Assembly: GCA_964017185.1 (NCBI GenBank)
Contig: OZ024869.1
Location: 67,984,315-68,048,314 of the forward strand
DNA length: 64,000 nucleotides
Source: Rugalucina vietnamica
Lineage: Eukaryota; Mollusca; Bivalvia; Lucinida; Lucinidae
Reading direction: 5' to 3'
The notes below the pieces were generated by a model. It did no database searches. It was not told the DNA's origin and saw only the letters and a program-made list of their open reading frames with translations. This document shows, one piece after another, positions 13,992 through 24,800 of this stretch. A program made the translations under genes and the position numbers. Position 1 is the first letter of the stretch. The number at the start of each line of letters is the position of its first letter.

Positions 13992-15120
13992 AATAAGCAG
14001 TCTTCCATCAGAACCTCATTGGAGCGGTCAGTAAATAAAGACTAAGGTCCAGACTGATGTGCTAGATGAGCTCCTCTATGCAGATGATATGGATAAGAAT
14101 GCCAACACAGAGGCAAAAATGCAAAGAGCCATGGATCAAGTCTCACAGTCATGTGATAACTATGATCTCACAATCAGCACAAAAAAGACAGAGGTTGTAC
14201 ACCAACCAGCCCCCGGAAAACCATATAATGAACCAACCATCACTGTGAATGGGCAAAAACTGAAAGTTGTTGACAAGTTCACCTACCTGGGAAGCACTCT
14301 CTCCAGAGCAGTGCATATTGATGATGAGATCACTGCCAGAATTGCAAAAGCTAGTGTGGCATTTCGGAAGACTCCGTGCAAATGTCTGGGAGCGAAATGG
14401 AATCAAGCTTGACACCAAGCTGAAAGTCTACAAGGCTGTGGTACTGCCAACCCTCTTGTATGCATGTGAGACCTGGACAGTATACCAACGCCATGCAAAG
14501 AGACTTAACCATTTCCACTTAAGCTGTTTGAGAAAGTTGTTAAAAATCAAGTGGCAGGACAAGATTCCAGACACAGAGGTCCTGAGGAAAGCAGGGATGC
14601 AAAGCATGCATACAGTCTTAAAGCTAGCACAGCTAAGATGGACTGGCCATGTTATAAGAATGCCTGATGCGCGACTTCCAAAGAAAGTTTTCTATGGAGA
14701 ACTACAGGAGGGAAAGCGCTCTCAAGGTGGCCAGAAGAAACGCTACAAAGACACCCTCAAAGCCTCTCTGAAGGATTTCGAAATACCAATGGGGTCCTGG
14801 GAACAGACTGCACAGGAGCGATCAAAGTGGCGAGGTCTCGTCAACAAAGGAGCAGCTCTCTATGAAAAGAAGAGAATCTGTGAAACTGAAAGAAAGCGAA
14901 GAGAGCGCAAAGCCAAAACAAATGTGCCACCAGCAGACTCTATGACATTGACTTGCTCTACTTGCAACCGACAGTTTAGAGCCAGAATTGGCCTAGTCAG
15001 CCATCAAAGAACTCACCAACACACATCAGCACTATTCAAGAAATAATGATGGTCTTTCTCATTAGTGAGAGACGAACTATCAAATAAAGACACACTTCAA
15101 AGTAGTGACCGAATAAACTA
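13992..15120 (+). mobile_element. 5'-truncated LINE: reverse transcriptase C-terminal part and zinc finger
   Basis: Frame 14056-14412 begins with the reverse-transcriptase catalytic motif LLYADD and continues KKTEVVHQPAPGKPY and FTYLGSTLSRA. It then passes by a frameshift near 14365 into the frame read to 15046 (GRLRANVWERNGIKLD, LPTLLYACETWTVY, LRWTGHVIRMPD). The C-terminus has a C2H2 finger (CSTCNRQFRARIGLVSHQRTH). This is a well-known invertebrate and fish non-LTR retrotransposon type, but I do not assign the clade. The 5' part (endonuclease and most of the RT) is missing. The single frameshift makes the copy inactive. Confidence 0.85.
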
Positions 15121-15753
15121 AAACAGTCATTACAAAGTTGCATCTCAGACAGTAGTATGCAAACTTGAAACATGTACTACAATCTAAATGAACATCCATA
15201 TAACATTTCATGGGCTATAACATCATGACGCTGTGCAACTCCTGCAAATGAACTATATAAACGGTGAGTGGGTAGGGAAATAAACACGCACAAACATTTT
15301 TATTTACTTTTATTTAATACAAATCTGTATAATTCAAAATATGAATAATATGTACAATGAGATTGTAAATGGAAACGAAAGACTTTGTAGTTATCATGTA
15401 CAAATAGAGAGCTAAAACACCCGGAAATCTTTTTAAGTTAAAGTCTACTTGGATAATTCATTATTTCCTTTACAGGTGCCTTTTGGGGGAAACAGGCTTT
15501 AACACATGTTATTTTACTCATCTTTAATCTAAAACGAGAAATCATCAGTCCTCTAATGAGTCTAATTATTTATGATATATTCTCGCACACCTAAAACAAG
15601 TTTACCAGTATGACATAGGTAGGTTAGCTGTATGTGGTCAAGTTTCTATGATGCATAATAGCGAATACGGAGTTGGATTTGTGCGTAAAAGTATTTCATT
15701 TGAGGCGAGAAACCACGCAGTTTAAATGATTTCCATTCTTACAATTAATCTGG
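15121..15753. other. Downstream flank of the death-domain receptor gene
   Basis: AT-rich DNA without a gene. Two minus-strand AATAAA motifs near 15299-15313 could serve as poly(A) signals for the receptor gene whose stop codon is at 16041, which would give a 3' UTR of about 730 nt that includes the family A MITE at 15754-16025. Confidence 0.4.
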
Positions 15754-16025
15754 CATTACGAAAACTTGCCCATGCAATATACAGATTTTTTAGCTTTAAA
15801 ATTGAAAATTTTCAGCTGAAAAAATTTGATATTTTTCTTATTTTTGCTCAAAACATAGATTGTGGGTACACGTTAGAACCGCCTCGGCGAGGCGGTTCTA
15901 ACGAGTACCCACAATCTATGTTTTGGAGCAAAAATAAGAAAAATAGGTATACCCCTGCAAACCCCAGTTTTTCTATATAAAATGGGGGTTAAGGGGGTAA
16001 CATTACACGGACATGTTATCCTGAT
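15754..16025. mobile_element. MITE, family A (GAACCGCC core palindrome), copy 1
   Basis: Ends are imperfect inverted repeats (CATTACGAAAACTTGCCC... / ...GGACATGTTATCCTGATG). The centre is a strong palindrome: AACATAGATTGTGGGTAC, then GAACCGCCTCGGCGAGGCGG, then the inverted arm. This is the best-preserved copy for defining the family. It ends 16 bp below the receptor stop codon, so it lies in the 3' UTR. Confidence 0.85.
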
Positions 16026-16040
16026 GTCTTTCAGATTTTT

Positions 16041-18389
16041 CTAAATTTGTGCACAGTTGCATAGTTCATCAGATATTTTGTGAAAATCATGATTGTCAAG
16101 CGCTCTACAAAGAACGTCTAGTGTAGCTCCGTGGCTTGTTGTGTCTATCCATTTATTCAACAAGCATCTCGTTATATACTCATAGTTAAGATGCTGGTGA
16201 TAAAACGATTCATACTGAGTATTTATGTCCTGTTCTGAGACACCAAGGTCTCTAAATATTTGCTTAGCCTTTCCGTTATCATAAATCATTTTGCTAGCTA
16301 ACTTTACAAGGTCGTCGTCAATTTTCAGAAGCTGTTTGGGATAATCTCTTCTAAGTTGCTGACTGGCTGTCATACAGCCTGAAAGAAAACAATTAACACC
16401 GTCATTTAATCAATCATAATCACATCTCGCTACAATGAATTATTGCAATAGTCAACCATTGCGTCCCTATGCTTTCAGCAAGTCACATGTAGAACCTACA
16501 TTTGAAATAACCGACTATTACAACTAAATCATACCTATCCATGAGTGTATTAATTTTAGGGGCTTTCACTATCATAGCCCTCACTGGTGTAAGAACTAAC
16601 CTGCTAAACTCTTACCTGGTCCTGAACGTGGCATGTTACTCGGCAACCCTGGCACTGGCTCACCCTCTCTATGATCAACTTCATTATAAAGCAGTAATGT
16701 ATCTGTCTCGATGTCGTTGTCTTTACCAAGGTTGTCCTTTGCAGTTGTAGCAACATCACCTAGCAAACTGCTATCTTTGCTAGCTATCGTATCACCGGAC
16801 ATTCCAATCGTATGGCCGCATCTTGTGGAGTCCGGGCGGGTTCTGTGTACCCAGAGGTAACGGGCAATGAACACCAAGACGATAAGCAATACGCCCGCAA
16901 ATGCCAACGAAATGGCTTGACCAATTTCCAACTCTAGCTCCTTGTAGTAAGCGCTGTCTCTAGCTTCGTTTTTAGGTCTCACAACTGGTTCATCTGTTTC
17001 AAAGATCAATTTTCAGTTTTTCTCATGTCATGAAAATTAAGCATGTTATGAGTCTTAATGAACAACAATAATACTAAAAATCGAAACTGCAGGTGTAGGC
17101 CAAGTTGCACTTTTGCAGAAGATATGAATTTCTCTGGGAGTGGTGATAAAACCATTGTTTTAGGATAAAATATAATTATTTTTATAATTTTATATAATTA
17201 TTAGTCAGTTAATGGTCGGTTATACTGTATATATAGCTTATTTACAAACATAATCCGTTACCTTCTGGTGATTGTGTGCTTGAAACGTTGTTTGATTCCG
17301 CAGGTGGCTTTGTACTATCTTTCATCGTGACTTCCGCAGAGTTTGGTCGTTTAGCGACGCATGGACTCTCAATGTTATCATCAACATCTTCGTAATCACT
17401 GAGGAAAAATAAGAATTAATTTACAGAAACGCCAATGCTTACTAAAATCTTTAACTAGTGTTAAAGCGTTAGGATATGTGAGCAATTTTAAGTGTCCATA
17501 TCTCACTACCTAGTCAATAATTTGTGATAGTTCGAGGCCCAGTGTCGACTGCCTTAACTAACTTGTATACTTTTATCCATTAATTATGCCCTAACAAGTA
17601 GTTTATAAGGGATCTAACCAACAGTACTGTATTCTTTATCTTCATCGTATATTGTCAGTGATGACACGACCATGAACAACATTAGACTAGACTCATACCT
17701 ATTGATGCAAGGCCCACAAAGCCCTGGGCTTGACCCACCACATGGTTTGTTTTCTTGTCTGTTAAGAGCCTCGCAATTCAGAAGGCACTTCATACATTCC
17801 ATTTGGCCGTATAAGCGATTGTTCCAGTAGCCAGTTTGGCATGGTCTGCAAGTCCGACACTCCAAAGCTATTTCATCCGAGTTCACGGCTACCTTTGGTA
17901 GATAACGATTTGATAGTTAACAAGTACCTTATGATGATTAACCATTCGGTCGGGACAAAACATAGGAGAAACACGCTGTCGAAACGTACGTTATACATGT
18001 AGAATGTGAAAACAAATATATTGTAGATACAGTTTCAGAATACTCGAAATTATTTTATTTAAATGATATTATACTTCTTAAGTTTTTATGATCTTCAATG
18101 TTAATTATCGTAAAGTGTTTATTGGCGTCAACAGGTACATTTGTAAAAGGGACAGTGCTGGTCACATCCCCTCGACAATTAAAACTGCAGGCATTAAACG
18201 TGTCTCTTTTTTATTGTTTACCTTTTCATTTAGGTCTACCCCCTCACCCGAGGGACAGTATTCACAGTCAACACACACTCCATCAGCAGTAAGCTTCTGG
18301 TCGGGGAAACAAAACGTTCCGCCAGATACTGCGTTTGAGAAAATGCTCAATTCCAACAACAAGAGTAAGTATATGTACATTTTGATCAT
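16041..18389 (-). CDS. TNF receptor superfamily member with death domain
   Basis: Five exons join in phase: 18389-18222, 17892-17699, 17398-17262, 16993-16616 and 16378-16041, total 1215 nt and 404 aa. Residues 1-20 are a signal peptide (MIKMYIYLLLLLELSIFSNA). Two cysteine-rich repeats follow (CVDCEYCPSGEG; CRTCRPCQTGYWNN... CGPCIN), then an acidic Ser/Thr/Pro-rich stalk and one membrane span at about 193-215 (SLAFAGVLLIVLVFIARYLW). The cytoplasmic tail has a death domain at about 305-385 (KLASKMIYDNGKAKQIFRDLGVS... LLNKWID... ATLDVLCRAL). The family binds TNF ligands at the cell surface and recruits death-domain adaptors. The cysteine spacing recalls the EDAR/TROY branch, but I do not assign an orthologue. 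All junctions are GT-AG. The first exon carries the start; any upstream UTR exon is not visible. Confidence 0.88.
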
Positions 18390-18517
18390 GGTACCTGAAA
18401 TTAAGTCATATTAAAGTACAAAATAATATTTTGACACAAGCGTAATGTAAATACAAAATGATATCATTGATGACAGTACAAGACAAAATGAATTGAATTC
18501 AATAAAAATGAGCCCTA

Positions 18518-18731
18518 AATGAGCCGCGACGCGAGAAAACCGGTCTTCGGGGTTTCCGACCAGATTTGACACAAACAGGCCTGTACAGTCACATAAGATG
18601 GCTAGATAGTACTAGTACTATCCGAATAGCGAAAACAAAGTCGCTGATCAGCTTCGCAGTTACTGCGAAGCTGATCTGCGTCTTTGTTTTAGCATAGGAA
18701 AAAAATCCGGTTTTCTCATGGCGCGGCTCAT
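18518..18731. mobile_element. MITE, family B (GAGCCGC ends, GCTGATCAGCTTCGC hairpin), copy 1
   Basis: Left end TGAGCCGCGACGCGAGAAAACC, right end GGTTTTCTCATGGCGCGGCT. The centre is a perfect hairpin of GCTGATCAGCTTCGCAGT and its inverse. The family also contains 'tttccgaccagg' and 'ggcctgtacagtcacat'. The short frames it creates in many copies (CENKDADQLRSN and similar) are not genes. Confidence 0.8.
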
Positions 18732-19337
18732 ATAGGATATATATTTATCTCCTTGTGGAGCCTCAATGTTTATGTCACATGATGTTTGTATTTGTTACCT
18801 TGACCTAGGTGCGAAATAAATACGTTGAGTATGAATGAAAAGTATGCTAACGATATTCCCAAAGAGAAAAAAATATTCATATTATATCGACTTTTTATGT
18901 AAAGATATTAAATGTTTTTAAAGCCCAATACTCGTGTGAACCTATTTTTACTATATAATATGAAGTAAATTATTAATATAATTATACATTAGGTTTTCGT
19001 CCCCACTGAGTGCCTTTCTCTGTATTGGAAATTTCCACTGTAAAATGTCAATACATTCATCCTATTCATGCTCTAGTAACCTTCATTCATAACAAAAGCA
19101 AAGCAACACGTGGTTGTTTACTGCCAGTAATCAATGCTATAATTAAAAGTGCTAACAGATTCCACAGTAAATTTCCATGTCTTTGATTTCATTGGCGCTT
19201 GTGAAACTGTCGCCTTGACATATGTCCTAAATACAAGACTGTCAGTCTGTTGTCATTTTAACATTGTTATTCTTCTCTGTACCCAGTATTTCAAACGCTT
19301 TCGAGAGTATATTTCTTGAATATATCGAGTTCAAAAT

Positions 19338-19556
19338 CAGCCTGTGCGTGAGAAAACCAACAATTTGGGTTCCGACCAGGTCTAACGCAAACCGGGCTGT
19401 ACAATCACAGAAGGTTAGAAGCTTGAAATTTCGGATTTAAGAAGAAAAGGAATTGTACTATCCGTGTAGCGAAAACAAAGACGCTGATCAGCTTCGCAGT
19501 ATCTGCGCTTTTTTTTTCGCATATGCAGATTGTTGGTTTTCTGATACGGTGGCTCA
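19338..19556. mobile_element. MITE, family B, copy 2
   Basis: Begins AGCCTGTGCGTGAGAAAACC, the alternative terminal form of this family, and ends TTGGTTTTCTGATACGGTGG. The central hairpin is reduced to one arm (GCTGATCAGCTTCGCAGT). Confidence 0.75.
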
Positions 19557-19694
19557 AATATCTTCAGTGCTGAGGAATTTGTATTTTGATAAACAACAAA
19601 TACTTTCAAAAATACCATTTCGCCGTATAAAACATGCATGTACATGTACATGTATAAAAATGCGACTGTAAATCGAAAGTTCTAATACTAAGTA

Positions 19695-19970
19695 AATTAA
19701 CGACATCGTTAGGTTAACGATTCATCAAAATTTCAAAGATGAATATTACAAATACACTTTACGACATCGTTAGGTGAATGATTCATCAAAATTTCAAAGA
19801 TGAATATTACAAATACACTGTTATTTTTTTTTTGTTGATAAAATGTGAGAATCCTCACATTTTATCAACAAAACCCAACAGTGTATTTGCTTACGCAGTC
19901 GGCATTTAATTTACGAGTTGAGGTCTTAACGATGACGTTAACCTAACGAAGTTTTGAACAATTGGTCCCT
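19695..19970. mobile_element. MITE, family C, copy 2 (left end lost)
   Basis: The right end GTTTTGAACAATTGGTCCC matches copy 1. The segment 'atcgttaggt(t/g)aa... catcaaaatttcaaagatg' is tandemly duplicated at 19703 and 19761, and an inverted pair of 'atcctcacattttatcaac' flanks about 19855. Confidence 0.6.
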
Positions 19971-20494
19971 TGTGTTTATTTCATAATTAATTGGCGTATA
20001 AATGCTGTCTCCTTATTCTGTCCATCTCTCTGCTGTGCTCGTCATCTTTGTTTATGGTTGTTGCGACCCGGAATTCTACCTAGCTAGGCATTGCGAAAAC
20101 TTGTAATAAAAACATTACTAACATGTTTAAATCATGTACCTTCTATCTCTTACTGTTGGCATGTATCAGAATGGGCTGACGATCGAGGTTTATCCAAGGT
20201 AGCTATCCAAGGTAGCTATGCACATTAAAAGCACAATGCTATTTATAAATGAATATGCACAAAAAGTGCAACATTTTATATAAAACTTCAATTTTTTAGG
20301 AAAGGCACTTACAGATTATTCAATAATATCCGGTTGTAGTAGTATTTCATATGCGCGTTTCAATGTTTGTAAACAGAATGAGTCATTAGAACACAGACAG
20401 TGAGTAAAAAGTACAATTTCACGTGACTTTATGACGTAGAGGGGCGCACGAGGGAAGCCTAAATTTGCATGTTTGGTAATCATGGTGTAGCCTT

Positions 20495-21180
20495 CAAACC
20501 GCGGTATGGCCCATCCCCTTTCTCATGCTCTTAAAGGATATCAGTTTTAGGTTTATTTGCTATTAGCCAAAACCGACGTATGGCCCATCCCCTTTCTCAT
20601 TAATGCGTTCACTGATATCAGTTTTATTTTTATTTGCTATTACTGGCTGCAGCTGGTGTTGTGCCGTATAGCGGCCCTAAAACTCTCACAGTGCAGATTT
20701 TGATCCTTGGAAGTCAGAGAGGGTATTTTGAGAAGTAGCCGAAACCGCGGTATGGCCCATCCCCTTTCTCATTAATGCGTTCACTGCTCTTAAAGGATAT
20801 CAGTTTTGTTTTTATTTGCTATTACTGCAGCTGGTGTTGTGCCGTGTGGCGGCCCTAAAAGGCCTCCCCGTACATCAGTCATAGTGCAGATTATATTTTC
20901 TTTTTGGCCCTTTGAGGTCAGCGAGGGTATTTTGAGCAATCAGAAAATTATTTCCAGCTTAGATTCATTTTCTGACCAACGTTTTATATATTTGGCTCCT
21001 TTTTGGTTATAATAGTCCTTTATCGACTATCCTGTTGAAAATTGCAAAATTACAGTAATTTTCTTTGGCTCCATGTTGCCAAATCTATAGGGTCACTAAA
21101 GAAACTGCTGTATGGCCCATCCCTTTCCTCGTTAATGCGTTCACTGCTCTTAAAGGATCTCAGTTTTATTTTTAATCATT
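20495..21180. repeat. Tandem repeat, irregular ~220-bp unit, four copies
   Basis: The marker GGTATGGCCCATCCC(C)TTTC occurs near 20502, 20578, 20749 and 21110, each followed by 'taatgcgttcactg' and 'aaaggatatcagtttt'. Some units also carry 'gcagctggtgttgtgccgt'. Length differs among units. No coding function is visible. Confidence 0.7.
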
Positions 21181-21387
21181 GTACCTACAATCGCCAACAG
21201 CATTGCTGCCTTAATAAATTAATAAATAGTCTAATAAATTAGCCAACAAGGTTTGAAGTGGTTATTCCTGTACAGTTTAGTGAGTGATAACATTATGGTA
21301 ACTCGAGAAAAATGAAGCTGTCGTTGGATCTTTTAAAAGACGCATGTCCATATAAGACAGAAAATACTAAATTATCCAACCCCACCA

Positions 21388-21608
21388 TGTTCGTGAAAAA
21401 AAATACCCCCTTAAACCTCACTTTTATATACTGAAAATGGGGTTTACAGGGGTTTACCTATGTTTCTTATTTTTGGTCCAAAACATAGATGAGGCGGTTC
21501 TAACGTGTACCGCAATCAATGTTTTTGAGCAAAAATATTAAAAGTATTTATTTTTTTTACGGCTGAAAAAAAAAATGTGTATATTGTATGGGCAATAGTT
21601 CGTAATGA
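21388..21608. mobile_element. MITE, family A, copy 2 (eroded)
   Basis: Matches the family body in inverted orientation to copy 1 (CCTTAAACC... GGGGTTTACAGGGGT... CAAAACATAGATGAGGCGGTTCTAACG...). Most of the left half of the core palindrome is missing. Confidence 0.65.
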
Positions 21609-21809
21609 CTGTTGGTGTAAAACATGTACGTATGTGGGATATATAGATACTTTGTGCAATTTTAAATTTCCACTTTTCTTGTACACGTACGTGCAGTACA
21701 TGTACAATATGTAGTAAATGTACAACAAGATGAACATTTGAAACACCACCTGCAATGACAATAATGCAATGATAACATTTATATTTTTCAATTCGTGCAC
21801 ATATATTCA

Positions 21810-21815
21810 TTTATT
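21810..21815 (-). terminator. Candidate poly(A) signal of the CNBD2-like gene
   Basis: AATAAA on the minus strand, about 80 nt beyond the stop codon at 21894. This is the first such hexamer after the stop. Confidence 0.45.
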
Positions 21816-21893
21816 TAATGAAATCACAAACTTAAGGAGGAAATTTCTTAATGTATACATGAATAACAAATATGCCAAAGTAACTTATTGAGA

Positions 21894-24800
21894 TCAATAA
21901 TTATACAATGTGTCCCATAATTCTTTTTCCATTTTCATTTGACTAGTCACATCGTTCAGTAACACTTTCTTGTATAAATTCCAGTCTTCTTTTATCTGGA
22001 AATTTTCCTGGAAAACGTCTTCCTCCGGGTAAGGTCGGACCATATGCCGGATTCGTTTCTTCACTAGCTCATTGGCGTGTTTTGCAAAGAACTCCTTGGA
22101 CAACATGACACACTCAGCACCTCGACTGATCTGAAAGAACAGTTTCAAACAGACCATGAAGTCGTGACTGTAATGAACCCATAAGATATTAAAAAATAAA
22201 TGTCATATCTTGACAATTTAATGAAAATAAACTGAATTAGAAATCTAGAAATACAATGGTTAAACTCTGTTTTGCGGATGCAGGTTGCAGAAGCCCAGCC
22301 GACCGATTTATGTTATGGCCAAAACACCAATCATCATGAAAACATGTCCGTGCAATATATACCCGAAAAACGGGGGTTTGCAGGGGTATACCTATTTTTC
22401 TTATTTTTGCTCCAAAACATAGATTGTGGGTACTCGTTAGAACCGCCTTGCAGAGGCGGTTCAAACGTGTATCCACAATCTATGTTTTTAGCAAAAAAAA
22501 AATATATATATACATTTACTACTGAAAATTATCAGTTATTACGACTTACGAAAAATCAGTATATTACATGGACGTGTTTTCATAATGAGAAGCCCAAACG
22601 ACCGATTTAAGATATTATGGTCAAAACACCAAATTAATTAACATTTTTTTCCAGATACATATCACTACTTTTTCTATTATTTCTCTTTTAAGTACTTTAA
22701 AGGGCTATTTCCAACTACAATGTACATATAGATACATGTTTTCTATCTTCAGGCTACCTACCAGGCTGACTGATGTGTTGGATCGCTGGATATCATCATC
22801 AAACTCTACAGTATCCAATCCCTGTTTGTGAACAAAAACAGAACAAAATGAAATTATGGTATGAAGAAACGGGTAAAAATGGTAGCAAGCCAAATAGTCT
22901 AGCTCCTAAACCTTGATGTACAAATATTTGTAAAACCTTGCATTATATATTGTATATTTTGATACCATTCTATTAGTCATATCCCTTGTTGTGTCATCTC
23001 ATCCATATCCCCAGTCAGTCAGAAATATTTCTCTTAGAGGCAAGGCAAATAATGAAATTCAATGATTTTTTGAAATTGTATGAAAAAAATGAATAATTAA
23101 AAAAAGTAATGATATGGAGACTAGTGGCTAGTCTACAAGCCAAAGTAAAGCACTTTGATCTTGGTCACAAACCATAGACTGTCCTTTTTGGACAAACTAT
23201 ACTTTATTTTTTTTTTTCCTTTAGCAGTTTTGGTTGTTTAGATAAGCATGTTCCTTTCGACATTTGATGAGCAACCACAGACGTGAAGGAATATCGAGGC
23301 AATAATAATAAATGAGAAGTTTTATTAATTATACGTTTGAAACTTGAGGAACATTTGTATTAAAACATCTTACGAAAATGTCCCTTGGCTTCATGTTGGA
23401 GACTTGTACAAAGACCGGTCCGGGTTTTACTGGCGCTGGTGGTTCTTTAATAACTTCTGGTTTCTTGGGCTTTGCCTTAGCTGGTGGGCTGTAGACCTTG
23501 CGTTTGGCGAAACTACTGTCAACTGACTGAAACAGATGAACAATTTAAACATATTTATTTAATTCTGTCAGTTTCTAAAGTTTTATTTGGCATGTTCGTT
23601 ACAGCAAGTTTAAATAACAGGTATAGGTAAATTTCTTTGACTGTGTCGCTTGAACTCACGTGATGAAGTTTTGTAAACGCGGTAAAAGTGGCACCTATTT
23701 GTTTTACACATTTTCTAGTGCTATCTGAAGCACGTGGTCATATATTGTTTACCGTTATAGAGTCGCATTATTGAGAACACAGGCATTTAAGCAGTGCCAT
23801 CAACAGATGCATATCTATGGCAGAGGTTAAGCTGCACGGTCAAAGTATTTTTCCTGTACATGTATTCATTTATGCAACAAAAATCATTGTGACATGTTTC
23901 GAATACGTCACTTCACTTCGTCACACATGGGCAAGAACTGTTTAATATAAATTGTTAATAGTTAACAATATACTTTTACTTTGAAGCATTCCTCGAACCT
24001 GTTAACATGTTACATGTACAATATTCTTAAATCATAGTATTAACTTACAAAGTAAACTTTCTTTGTTGGTGGAACCTTGCTGTAAGCTTCTTTTGAAAAC
24101 TTTGAATCTTTGTCTCCTTCTTTCGTTTCACTTTCCCCTTTCTCTTGCTATAATACAAGATGTTCACTTGGTATGTGATTAAACAATGAGTGACAGTGGA
24201 AATACAAAAATCGGGTGCACAAATGTAGTATCAATTGTACTTGGAATCATTTATTTCAGAATTTTACCAATCCCCAATAGAAAGCCCGCATTGTTCCAAA
24301 CCGTTCCGGCGAAAAATTTAAAACAAAACCTCACGTTGCTTCATTAGTTTCTGAATGCCTTGTTTAAATCATAGATCTGCTACATGTATGCATCAACGCA
24401 AACTATGTATAAAGTATCTAAACCATACAGCTACAGCTCCAAGCACATCAGAAAAACATGTCCATGAAATGTATACCCCCTTAAACCAGACTTTCATATA
24501 TAGTAAAACTGGGGTTTACAGGGTATACCTATTTTACTTATTTTTGATCCAAAACATACACTGTGGGTACTCGTTAGAACCGCCGCTTTAGCGAGGGGGT
24601 TTTAACGTGTACACACAATCAATGTTTTGAACAAAAGTATTAAAAATATCGAAATTTTCAATTTTTACAGCTGAAAAAAATCTCTGTATTTTGCATGGGC
24701 AAGTTTTAATGAATCGAGGTAACAAAGGGCCACACACAAGGTTTATCTAATCATAAGACAAGGTTTATTTTTAATAAGGAGGAGGGAAAATATAAAATAT

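Larger units (their letters stand above)
18390..20490. other. Upstream flank of the receptor gene, repeats only
   Basis: No gene is seen here. The stretch carries two family B MITEs, one family C MITE and otherwise AT-rich unique sequence. The receptor promoter should lie just above 18389, but no clear TATA box or initiator can be defended. Confidence 0.5.

Noticed and set aside
14149-14418. 89-aa minus-strand frame
   Set aside because: Antisense shadow of the LINE at 13992-15120.
19415-19651. Frames with ENKDADQL / SDSTIPLLL-like peptides, recurring at 31654 and 35129
   Set aside because: They arise from family B MITE copies and are not conserved as proteins; similar predicted proteins in databases are probably the same artefact.
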